From Alphaproteobacteria bacterium UBA1301 (GTDB lineage Bacteria; Pseudomonadota; Alphaproteobacteria; Micropepsales; Micropepsaceae), in assembly GCA_002307725.1 (NCBI GenBank), contig DBUB01000008.1, positions 156,329 through 220,328 of the forward strand: a DNA stretch of 64,000 bases. The letters run 5' to 3'. Made by a program: the position numbers and the translations under genes. This document shows positions 44,755 through 52,313 of this stretch, piece after piece (position 1 is the first letter of the stretch; each line of letters begins with the position of its first letter). A model generated the notes under the pieces. It ran no database searches and was not told the DNA's origin. It was given only the letters and a program-made list of their open reading frames with translations.

Positions 44755-46020
44755 TCAGACCTTGATCTGGCCGAGTACGCTGCGGCCGTCGCTGGTTTCG
44801 AGCCGGATTTCGTAAGTGCCTGCGGTGAGGAAAAACACCGCCTCGCGCGCCCCCTCTTTCAGCGGATATTGATCCGACGGCACCGCACCCGCGGCTCTGG
44901 TTTCGCCCGCCGGAATCGCTTGGATCAGATCGCTCGCTTGCGCCGCTGCGGCCAAGGCGAAGGACGCCCGCTTGCGCCCCGGCAATCTCGCCAACCAACC
45001 GGGGCGGCCGTCGACCGGGCGCAGGCGCGGATGAATCACTTCGATATCGACCGAACCTTGCGGCCGCGCCACATGTAGCGGCGCTTTGGCGCGATCGAAC
45101 ACCACCACCGGCGCGGCCGGTGTGAAATCGTCCAGAATCGCCATCAACGCTGGCGGCTCTGGCACAGGATCAGACGGCGGCACGCTCCAATCCTGGCTGA
45201 CGCACAACGGATCGATGCCGGTCTTGGCCTTCAGCCGCGCCGCAAACCACATCTGGCCATTGGCATCCGGCGTCTTGCGCACATGATCATAGCCGCAGGT
45301 AACAAAAACCCGCGCCTTGGGATCGCGAGTGAGAATGTTGGCGATGAAATTGTTGGCCTCGGCGTCTTCGCGCGTTTCGATTTGCTGCGCTGGTGCGGCA
45401 CCCGCCATTTGCTTGGACTTGGCTTCATAAGCGGCAAAGCGGAAGCCCTTGCGCCGGGCTGCCCGCACCGTCTCGGCATAGACCGGATCGGCCATGTACC
45501 AGCCCAGCGCCGGCGTGATCGGGGCGCCAGCGTTCAAGGAGCCAATGGCTGCGGCTGTGGCATTGTCAAAGGTCTCGGCAGCGAAAACCGTGAACCCTTC
45601 CTGGCGCAGTCGCGACGCGACGACACCGGCAAAGGCCCGGCAGCGCGAGATGTTGTGCGCCTCATTGAGGATCACGACCCGGCGGGTGCGCGCCGCCTGT
45701 GCGATTGTTTCGACGGCATCGGCAGCGAAGCAGCCGGTGAGATCACGCAGCGGCAGCGGCGTTGCGGCCGGAATATTGAAAGCGGCATCCTCATCGCCCG
45801 CCATCGCCGAAATCTGCGCCGCCATCCAGGCCATACTCGTGTTGGCAGCGGCCATGCTGCGGGTGAACTGCAGCAGCGGCAAATAGCGGCCGTGTTCAAC
45901 CAAAAGCCGCATCTCTTCGGCGCCGAGCGGCTCTTCCGCGGGTGCACGGCCCGCAGCGATCATTGCGGCGGCCGCACCGAGCAGCGCACGGCGGTTGAAA
46001 CAAAGAGGAAGCATCGTCAT
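44755..46020 (-). CDS. Tat-exported protein with EreA/ChaN-like domain
   Basis: A 421-aa protein of uncertain function. The N-terminus CFNRRALLGAAAAMIAAG is a twin-arginine signal. The next 270 residues resemble the EreA/ChaN/Tiki superfamily: VVILNEAHNISRCRAFAGVV with the Glu-Ala-His motif, FTVFAAETFDNATA and ARVFVTCGYDHVRKTPDANG with a second conserved His. Relatives include haem-binding ChaN and erythromycin esterases, so metal-dependent hydrolysis or haem binding is possible. The last 120 residues form a separate beta-rich region ending GTYEIRLETSDGRSVLGQIK. It shares the superfamily with the TraB/GumN gene. Confidence 0.6.
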   Translation of the reverse strand: MTMLPLCFNRRALLGAAAAMIAAGRAPAEEPLGAEEMRLLVEHGRYLPLLQFTRSMAAANTSMAWMAAQISAMAGDEDAAFNIPAATPLPLRDLTGCFAADAVETIAQAARTRRVVILNEAHNISRCRAFAGVVASRLRQEGFTVFAAETFDNATAAAIGSLNAGAPITPALGWYMADPVYAETVRAARRKGFRFAAYEAKSKQMAGAAPAQQIETREDAEANNFIANILTRDPKARVFVTCGYDHVRKTPDANGQMWFAARLKAKTGIDPLCVSQDWSVPPSDPVPEPPALMAILDDFTPAAPVVVFDRAKAPLHVARPQGSVDIEVIHPRLRPVDGRPGWLARLPGRKRASFALAAAAQASDLIQAIPAGETRAAGAVPSDQYPLKEGAREAVFFLTAGTYEIRLETSDGRSVLGQIKV

Positions 46021-46194
46021 CTCGACGGCCAGTGTGCTCTGCTTCGGTGCTGCTGCCGTAACGGTGAGCTAGGTTTGAATTGTGCGGCACGGTGACGCAA
46101 GATGCGGCTTCGTTGACAGGGCGCAGCCCCCCGCCTAGCGTTTCAAATAGAATAAAAGCGCTTGTGGTGGCGGCCTTTCCGATCAGGAAAACGC

Positions 46195-46941
46195 ATGAAA
46201 GTCGTGGTGCCCGTCAAACGGGTGGTGGATTACAACGTTAAAGTCCGCCTCACAGCGGATAGCAGCGGCGTCGAACGCGCCAACCTCAAGATGAGCATGA
46301 ACCCCTTCGACGAAATTGCCGTCGAAGCCGCGGTGCAGCTCAAGGAGAAGGGCATCGCGAGCGAGATCGTGGCGGTGTCCATCGGTCCGCGCGAAGCTTC
46401 GGAGACCCTCCGCACCGCACTCGCCATGGGCGCCGACCGCGGCGTCCTGGTGGTGACGGAAGACGATGTCGAACCGCTGGCAGTCGCAAAAATCCTCAAA
46501 GCCATCTGCGCCGCGGAACAGCCGCAGCTGGTCATCACCGGCAAGCAAGCAATCGATGACGACGCCGCCCAAACCGGCCCAATGCTCGCCGCCTTGCTCG
46601 GCTGGGCGCAAGCGACGCGCGCCCGCAAGCTTGAGGTTGATGCGGGCATCGCGCGGGTCGAGTGCGAGATCGACAACGGGCTGCAAACCGTTGCGTTGCA
46701 GCTTCCGGCCGTGGTGACGACCGATCTGCGCCTTAATGAGCCGCGTTACGCCTCGCTGCCGAACATCATGAAGGCCAAGAAGAAGCCAATCGCTGAAAAG
46801 ACAGCAGCCGATTACGGCATCGACACCACACCGCGGCTCACCCTGCTCGGTGTTTGCGCACCGGCGGTGCGTCCCGCGGGCGTCAAGGTGACCAGCGTCG
46901 GCGAGCTGCTCGACAAACTACACGCGGCTGGAGCGATTTGA
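46195..46941 (+). CDS. etfB: Electron transfer flavoprotein subunit beta
   Basis: With EtfA forms the FAD/AMP-containing ETF that takes electrons from acyl-CoA dehydrogenases. From ATG 46195 it is 248 aa, beginning MKVVVPVKRVVDYNVKVRLT. The AMP-binding region VITGKQAIDDDAAQTGPMLA and the signature VTTDLRLNEPRYASLPNIMK-AKKK, which docks to dehydrogenases, are clear. ATCAGGAAAACGC precedes the start. It overlaps etfA by one base (TGATG). Confidence 0.96.
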   Translation: MKVVVPVKRVVDYNVKVRLTADSSGVERANLKMSMNPFDEIAVEAAVQLKEKGIASEIVAVSIGPREASETLRTALAMGADRGVLVVTEDDVEPLAVAKILKAICAAEQPQLVITGKQAIDDDAAQTGPMLAALLGWAQATRARKLEVDAGIARVECEIDNGLQTVALQLPAVVTTDLRLNEPRYASLPNIMKAKKKPIAEKTAADYGIDTTPRLTLLGVCAPAVRPAGVKVTSVGELLDKLHAAGAI

Positions 46942-47885
46942 TGGCGAGCTTGGTTGTTGCCGAGCACGACAACATGACGCTGTCCGACGCGACGGCGAAG
47001 ACGGTGACGGCTGCACTGCAGCTGGGGGCACCGGTGCATATGCTGGTGGCCGGACACAATTGCGGTGCGGTGGCCGAAGCGGCGGCGCGTTTGCAAGGCG
47101 TTGACGCCGTGCTGCTGGCTGACGATCCACTCTATGCCCATCCGTTGGCCGAACCGCTGGCGGCGCTGATCCTTGAGCTTGCCGATCGCTATGATGCGGT
47201 GCTGGCGCCGGCGACGTCCAACGGCAAGACCATCCTGCCGCGGGTCGCAGCTATGCTCGACGTGCAGCAGATTTCCGAGATCACCAGGATTGTGGCGCCC
47301 GGCATCTTCGAGCGGCCGATCTATGCCGGCAGTGTCATCCAGACCGTGCAAGCGCCGCCGGGAAAATTGGTGCTCACCGTGCGCGCGACAGCCTTCGCTG
47401 CGGCCGGCGCAGGCGGGTCTGCCCCCGTCAGCGTGACTGCCGCCGGGCCCGATCCAGGGCTGTCGGCCTTTGTGAGTGAGACGCTATCGCAGTCAATCCG
47501 GCCCGAGCTGACCGTCGCCAAGATCGTCGTTGCCGGCGGCCGTGGCCTGCAATCGGAGGAGAATTTCAAGCTGCTGGAGAAGATCGCCGACCGGCTGAAC
47601 GCCGCTGTGGGCGCCTCCCGCGCCGCTGTGGACGCCGGTTTCGTGGCCAACGACTGCCAGGTCGGTCAGACCGGAAAGGTTGTTGCGCCAGAGCTTTACA
47701 TAGCCGTCGGCATCTCCGGGGCGGTCCAGCATCTGGCCGGGATGAGCGGGTCCAAACGCATTGTGGCCATCAACAAGGACGAAGAAGCGCCGATCTTCCA
47801 GGTCGCTGACTTCGCCTTGGTGGCAGACCTGTTTCAGGCTCTACCGGAAATAGACGCCGCGCTCGCCACGCGCGGCTACAATTGA
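46941..47885 (+). CDS. etfA: Electron transfer flavoprotein subunit alpha
   Basis: FAD-binding subunit of ETF, 314 aa from ATG 46941, whose A is the last base of the etfB stop. The C-terminal FAD domain has VVAGGRGLQSEENFKLLEKI, then GASRAAVDAGFVAND with the FAD-loop, GQTGKVVAPELYIAVGISGA and KRIVAINKDEEAPIFQVADF. All family landmarks are present. The 3-hydroxybutyryl-CoA dehydrogenase follows after a repeat-filled gap. Confidence 0.96.
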   Translation: MASLVVAEHDNMTLSDATAKTVTAALQLGAPVHMLVAGHNCGAVAEAAARLQGVDAVLLADDPLYAHPLAEPLAALILELADRYDAVLAPATSNGKTILPRVAAMLDVQQISEITRIVAPGIFERPIYAGSVIQTVQAPPGKLVLTVRATAFAAAGAGGSAPVSVTAAGPDPGLSAFVSETLSQSIRPELTVAKIVVAGGRGLQSEENFKLLEKIADRLNAAVGASRAAVDAGFVANDCQVGQTGKVVAPELYIAVGISGAVQHLAGMSGSKRIVAINKDEEAPIFQVADFALVADLFQALPEIDAALATRGYN

Positions 47886-47937
47886 TTGGCGCGCCAAGCT
47901 GAGGTAACCGGTTTTCCGAGCTAAAGCATTTCGTCGT

Positions 47938-48026
47938 TTCACGGCAACGATGAACCGCTCTAGATTTTTGGTTTGTCGCGCTTTCGAACGGAAAACCGGA
48001 TTCCACTTTTCCTGAAAGCGCTCAAG
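47938..48026. repeat. Dispersed palindromic repeat, copy f (long form)
   Basis: GCGCTTTCGAACGGAAAACC, then GGATTCCACTTTTCCTGAAA and GCGCTC: the same core and CGCTTTCG/CTGAAAGCG arms as the copy beside dnaX. It is preceded by TTTCACGGCAACGATGAACC and GCTCTAGATTTTTGGTTTGT, which look like a longer version of the element. It separates etfA from the next gene. Confidence 0.65.
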
Positions 48027-48050
48027 GGCGCGCCGCCAACGAGGATCATC

Positions 48051-48926
48051 ATGAGCATCGAACGCATCGGAGTTGTTGGCGCAGGCCAGATGGGCACCGG
48101 GATCGCCCATGTGCTGGCGCTGGCCGGTTACGACGTCGTTCTGGAAGATCTGAACCAGGAAGCGCTCGACAAATCGGTCGCGCTGATCCGCAAGAACATG
48201 GGCCGCCAAGCCGGGCGCGCCCTCATTCAGGACGCCGAGATCGAACCGGCGATGGCCCGTATCGCCACGACCATCGGTCTGGGCGGGCTTGCCGACCGCG
48301 ACATGGTGATCGAATCGGCTTTCGAAGATGAAGCGATGAAGAAGGCCATCTTCCAGGAGCTGGCCGCCAAGCTGAAGCCGGAAGCGATCATCGCCACCAA
48401 CACCTCGTCGATTTCGATCACCCGGCTGGCGGCGGCATCGGGACGGGCCGAACGCTTCGTCGGCCTGCATTTCATGAATCCGGTGCCGGTGATGCAGCTC
48501 GTCGAGGTCATCCGCGGCATTGCCACCGACGACGCCACCTATCAATCGGCGCTCGAACTGGTGAAGCGGATCGGCAAGACTGCGGCCTATGCCGAAGACT
48601 TCCCCGCCTTCATCGTCAACCGCATCCTGCTGCCAATGATCAACGAGGCGGTCTACACGCTGTACGAAGGCGTCGGGAATGTGGAAGCGATCGACACCGC
48701 CATGCGGCTCGGCGCCAACCACCCGATGGGCCCGTTGCAGCTCGCCGACTTCATCGGTCTCGATACCTGCCTGTCGGTGATGCAAGTGCTGTATGAGGGC
48801 TTGGCCGACTCCAAATACCGCCCCTGCCCGCTCTTGGTGAAATATGTCGAGGCGGGCTGGCTCGGCCGCAAGACCGGCCGCGGCTTCTACGACTACCGCA
48901 GCGACCACCCGGTGCCGACGCGGTAA
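48051..48926 (+). CDS. hbdA: 3-hydroxybutyryl-CoA dehydrogenase
   Basis: NAD(P)-dependent oxidation/reduction of 3-hydroxybutyryl-CoA, 291 aa from ATG 48051 (GAGGATCATC upstream). The dinucleotide motif is RIGVVGAGQMGTGIAHVLAL. The catalytic His is in FVGLHFMNPVPVMQLVEVI, and the C-terminal domain shows GFIVNRILLPMINEAV-like FPAFIVNRILLPMINEAVYT, then HPMGPLQLADFIGLDTCL. A frame extension upstream into the repeat is not family-like. Neighbouring etfBA suggests acyl-CoA or polyhydroxybutyrate metabolism. Confidence 0.95.
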   Translation: MSIERIGVVGAGQMGTGIAHVLALAGYDVVLEDLNQEALDKSVALIRKNMGRQAGRALIQDAEIEPAMARIATTIGLGGLADRDMVIESAFEDEAMKKAIFQELAAKLKPEAIIATNTSSISITRLAAASGRAERFVGLHFMNPVPVMQLVEVIRGIATDDATYQSALELVKRIGKTAAYAEDFPAFIVNRILLPMINEAVYTLYEGVGNVEAIDTAMRLGANHPMGPLQLADFIGLDTCLSVMQVLYEGLADSKYRPCPLLVKYVEAGWLGRKTGRGFYDYRSDHPVPTR

Positions 48927-48931
48927 TATTA

Positions 48932-49495
48932 TTACCTACCGACAAGCTGCTTCAAATACTCCACCGATTCCGGCTTGGACCAGTCCGGAGCCCCTTCCGC
49001 TCGGGCAATTTCCCTGCCCTCGGGGTCGATCAGGGCCGTCATCGGCAGACCATAGCCGCCGAAAGCCCGGAGCAGCGCGGCATTGGAATCGACATAGGTT
49101 TGCAAGGCTCCGGCGCCATGTCCGGCCAGGAACCCTTGCGCGTCAGCCTGGCCCTCGCGCCCGACATCAACCGGCACGACCACAAACCGGTCGGCCGGCA
49201 GGGCCCGCTGCAGCGCCGCCAGGGCCGGCAGTTCCTTGACACATGGCCCACACCAGGGTGCCCACAGATTGAGCAACACGTAGCGGCCCTTGAAATCGTG
49301 CAGGTTCGCGATCCTGCCGCCTGGGCCGGTAAAGGCCACTGCCGGGGCCGGCTGGGGCGTCGCCGCCAGCTTGAGAGGCGCCAACGCGGCCGGTGGCGCG
49401 TGGACAGTTGAGGCCGTCATCCAATATAGAACGCCCAGCAGCAGCAAAGCCGCGCCGGCTAGGGTCGCAAAGACAAGAAGGCGGGGCTTGGTCAC
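48932..49495 (-). CDS. tlpA: TlpA-like thiol:disulfide oxidoreductase
   Basis: Membrane-anchored periplasmic thioredoxin-like reductant; TlpA relatives serve cytochrome oxidase or cytochrome c maturation. The start GTG 49495 gives MTKPRLLVFATLAGAALLLL, a signal anchor. The frame continues back over argH to 49633, which is unlikely. The active site is WAPWCGPCVKELPALAAL, and the cis-Pro loop is GYGLPMTALIDPEGREIAR. It is divergent from argH with nine bases between start codons, an arrangement conserved in Rhizobiales together with argH-lptM-lysA. Confidence 0.9.
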   Translation of the reverse strand: MTKPRLLVFATLAGAALLLLGVLYWMTASTVHAPPAALAPLKLAATPQPAPAVAFTGPGGRIANLHDFKGRYVLLNLWAPWCGPCVKELPALAALQRALPADRFVVVPVDVGREGQADAQGFLAGHGAGALQTYVDSNAALLRAFGGYGLPMTALIDPEGREIARAEGAPDWSKPESVEYLKQLVGR

Positions 49496-49504
49496 GGATG
49501 TCTC

Positions 49505-50887
49505 ATGAGCACGAACAAGATGTGGGGTGGCCGCTTCGAAGGTGGCCCGGCAAAGATCATGGAGGAGTTTACCCCCTCCATCGGTTTCGACCAACGGCTG
49601 GCCGGCGAGGACCTTAACGGCAGCCGCGCCCATGCCAAGATGCTGGCGATCCAGGGCATCATCACCCGCGTCGACCTCGACGCCATCCTCAAGGGGCTGT
49701 CAACCATCGAGGCCGAAATCCGCGAGGGGACCTTCGAATTCAAGCGGGCGCTGGAAGACATCCATCTCAACATCGAATCCCGTCTGGCCGAACTCGCCGG
49801 ACCCGCCGCCGGGCGCCTGCACACCGCGCGCTCGCGCAACGACCAGGTGGCAACCGACTTCCGCCTCTGGGTCCGCGCCGCCTGCACCCGCGCCGACGAA
49901 AGCTTGATTCTTCTGCAACAGGCACTGCTCCAGCAGGCCACTGCAAATGTCACCACCATCATGCCCGGCTTCACCCACATGCAGTCGGCGCAGCCGGTGA
50001 CGTTTGCGCATTATTGTCTGGCCTATATCGAGATGTTCGGGCGCGACCGCACCCGCTTCGCCGATACCGCCAAACGGCTCAACGAATGCCCGCTCGGCTC
50101 GGCGGCGCTGGCCGGGACGCCATATTTCATCGACCGCGAATACACCGCCCGTCAGCTCGGCTTTGCCCGCCCGATGCGAAATTCCTTGGACGGCGTATCG
50201 TCACGCGACTTCGCCTTGGAATATCTCGCTGCCGCGACGATTGCCGCAACACATCTGTCGAAACTGGCGGGCGAATTGGTGCAGTGGTGCTCGCCCGGCT
50301 TCGGTTTTGTTAAGCTGTCGGATGCGTTCACCACCGGCTCCTCGATCATGCCGCAAAAACGCAATCCCGACGCCGCCGAACTGATCCGCGGCAAGACTGG
50401 GCGCGTGCTCGGCGATTTCGTGGCGCTGGCCACCGTGGTGAAGGGCTTGGTGCTGGCCTATGGCACCGACCTGCAGGAAGACAAGGAACGCGTGTTCGAT
50501 GCCGCCGACGCGCTGGAGCCATCGCTCAAAGTGATGGCGGGCATGTTCGCCGATCTGACGGTGAATACGGCGCGGATGCGCGCGCTCGCCAACGCGGGCT
50601 ATCCCACCGCCACCGATCTTGCCGATTGGCTGGTGCAAAACCTCAACATGCCGTTCCGCGACGCCCATCACGTCACCGGGTCCATCGTCAAACGTGCCGA
50701 AGAACTGGGTGTCGATCTCGATCATTTGCCGCTGGAAGAAATGCAGAAGATCGAGCCCGCCATCACTGCCGACGTAATGAAGGTTTTGAGCGTCGAAGCC
50801 TCGGTTGCTGCGCGCATGAGCTATGGTGGCACCGCGCCCGACCGCGTGCGCGAACAGATCTTCTTCTGGAAGGAAAAGCTGAAATGA
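49505..50887 (+). CDS. argH: Argininosuccinate lyase
   Basis: Last step of arginine synthesis: splits argininosuccinate to arginine and fumarate. The 460-aa protein begins MSTNKMWGGRFEGGPAKIME. It carries TARSRNDQVATDFRLW, then the family signature TGSSIMPQKRNPDAAELIRG with the catalytic Ser in the flexible loop near residue 280. Length is standard. ATG 50884 of the next gene overlaps its stop by 4 bp, starting a tightly packed four-gene operon. Confidence 0.97.
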   Translation: MSTNKMWGGRFEGGPAKIMEEFTPSIGFDQRLAGEDLNGSRAHAKMLAIQGIITRVDLDAILKGLSTIEAEIREGTFEFKRALEDIHLNIESRLAELAGPAAGRLHTARSRNDQVATDFRLWVRAACTRADESLILLQQALLQQATANVTTIMPGFTHMQSAQPVTFAHYCLAYIEMFGRDRTRFADTAKRLNECPLGSAALAGTPYFIDREYTARQLGFARPMRNSLDGVSSRDFALEYLAAATIAATHLSKLAGELVQWCSPGFGFVKLSDAFTTGSSIMPQKRNPDAAELIRGKTGRVLGDFVALATVVKGLVLAYGTDLQEDKERVFDAADALEPSLKVMAGMFADLTVNTARMRALANAGYPTATDLADWLVQNLNMPFRDAHHVTGSIVKRAEELGVDLDHLPLEEMQKIEPAITADVMKVLSVEASVAARMSYGGTAPDRVREQIFFWKEKLK

Positions 50888-51051
50888 AGCTGCGCCTGTT
50901 GATTGCGTTCGCGGCCGCCGTGGCGCTGGCCGGATGCGGCGTGAAAAGCGACCTCGAAAAGCCGGCCGCGCCACCGCAAAAGAGCGACAAAGCGTCCTCG
51001 CAAAAAAGCGAGAAGGACCCCTCCAAGCCGCCATCGCAGCTCGGCAAATGA
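50884..51051 (+). CDS. lptM: LptM-like small lipoprotein
   Basis: A 55-aa lipoprotein with signal MKLRLLIAFAAAVALAGCGV and lipobox L-A-G-C at Cys18. It is followed by a short Lys/Ser/Pro-rich tail (EKPAAPPQKSDKASSQKS). In other proteobacteria the small lipoprotein encoded before lysA is LptM (YifL), which helps oxidative maturation of the LptD outer-membrane protein. Both ends overlap the neighbours by 4 bp (argH stop, lysA start), so it is certainly translated with them. The function is assigned by position and size more than by sequence. Confidence 0.82.
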   Translation: MKLRLLIAFAAAVALAGCGVKSDLEKPAAPPQKSDKASSQKSEKDPSKPPSQLGK

Positions 51052-52313
51052 ACCATTTCCAGTACAAAAACGGCGAGCTTCACGCCGAAGACGTCGCCCT
51101 GTCGGCGATCGCAGCCGAAATCGGCACGCCGTTCTATTGCTATTCGACCGCCACGCTGGAACGCCATTACCGCGTGTTCGCCGAAGCGATGCAGAAGGAT
51201 GCGCTGGTCGCCTTTTCGGTCAAGGCCAACGGCAATCTGGCGGTACTGAGGACCCTGGCGTCACTTGGCGCCGGGGCCGATGTGGTGTCGGGCGGGGAAT
51301 TGAAGCGGGCGCTGGCCGCCGGCATCCCTGGCGAGAAAATCGTTTTTTCCGGCGTCGGCAAAACCAAAGCCGAAATGGCCGCCGCGCTGAAGGCTGGCAT
51401 CTATCAGTTCAATGTCGAGAGCGAAGTCGAACTTCTGGCACTTGATGAGGTCGCTGGCGCGCTCGGCGTCACGGCGCCGGTGGCGTTCCGGGTCAATCCC
51501 GACGTCGACGCCAAGACCCATGCGAAAATTTCCACCGGCGGCGCCGAGACCAAATTCGGTATTCCGTGGAGTCATGTTCACGCCGCTTATGCCACGGCGG
51601 CGAAGCTGAAGCACATCGCCATCGTCGGCGTCGACGTGCACATCGGCAGTCAGATCACGGACCTCGCACCGTTCGAAGCCGCCTTCACGCGGGTGGTCGA
51701 ATTGGTCGGCAAATTGCGCGCCAAGGGATATGCCATCAGCCGCATCGATCTCGGCGGCGGCCTCGGCGTACCCTATCGCAACGACAATCTGCCGCCGCCC
51801 GATCCGGCTGCCTATGGCGCACTGGCTTCCCGCATCACCAAGGACACCGGCGCGCGCCTGATCATGGAACCGGGCCGGCTGATCGCCGCCAATGCCGGGT
51901 TGCTGGTCGCCAGCGTCATCTATGTGAAGCAAGGCGAGAACAAGAAGTTCCTGATCGTCGACGCGGCGATGAACGATCTCATCCGTCCCGCCCTCTATGA
52001 CGCTTGGCACGAGATCGTGGCGGTCACCGCACCCAAACCGGACAGCGCCTGGACGCGTTACGACATCGTCGGACCGGTGTGTGAAACTTCCGACATTTTT
52101 GCTGCCGACCGGCCGCTTCCAGTCCTCAAAGCGGACGACCGGATTGCGATTTTGACGGCGGGTGCCTATGGCGCGGTGATGTCGTCGGCCTACAATGCCC
52201 GCCCCCTGGCGGCCGAAGTGTTGGTCAAAGGCGGCGAATGGGCGGTGATACGGCCGCGGATGGATGATGACGCGCTTTTCGGAAACGACAGAATTCCGGC
52301 CTGGCTGGGCTGA
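51048..52313 (+). CDS. lysA: Diaminopimelate decarboxylase
   Basis: Final step of lysine synthesis, PLP-dependent fold type III. It is 421 aa from ATG 51048, which overlaps lptM. The PLP-binding lysine is in LVAFSVKANGNLAVLRTLAS. The glycine-rich phosphate loop is in RIDLGGGLGVPY, and the catalytic Cys region is DIVGPVCETSDIFA. AGAYGAVMSSAYNARPL is the C-terminal signature. Its last 50 bp overlap the following DUF4175 gene. Confidence 0.96.
   Translation: MNHFQYKNGELHAEDVALSAIAAEIGTPFYCYSTATLERHYRVFAEAMQKDALVAFSVKANGNLAVLRTLASLGAGADVVSGGELKRALAAGIPGEKIVFSGVGKTKAEMAAALKAGIYQFNVESEVELLALDEVAGALGVTAPVAFRVNPDVDAKTHAKISTGGAETKFGIPWSHVHAAYATAAKLKHIAIVGVDVHIGSQITDLAPFEAAFTRVVELVGKLRAKGYAISRIDLGGGLGVPYRNDNLPPPDPAAYGALASRITKDTGARLIMEPGRLIAANAGLLVASVIYVKQGENKKFLIVDAAMNDLIRPALYDAWHEIVAVTAPKPDSAWTRYDIVGPVCETSDIFAADRPLPVLKADDRIAILTAGAYGAVMSSAYNARPLAAEVLVKGGEWAVIRPRMDDDALFGNDRIPAWLG

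Noticed and set aside
47887..47898. TTGGCGCGCCAA palindrome after etfA as a terminator
   Set aside because: It has no loop or T-run and is better seen as a chance palindrome at the gene end.
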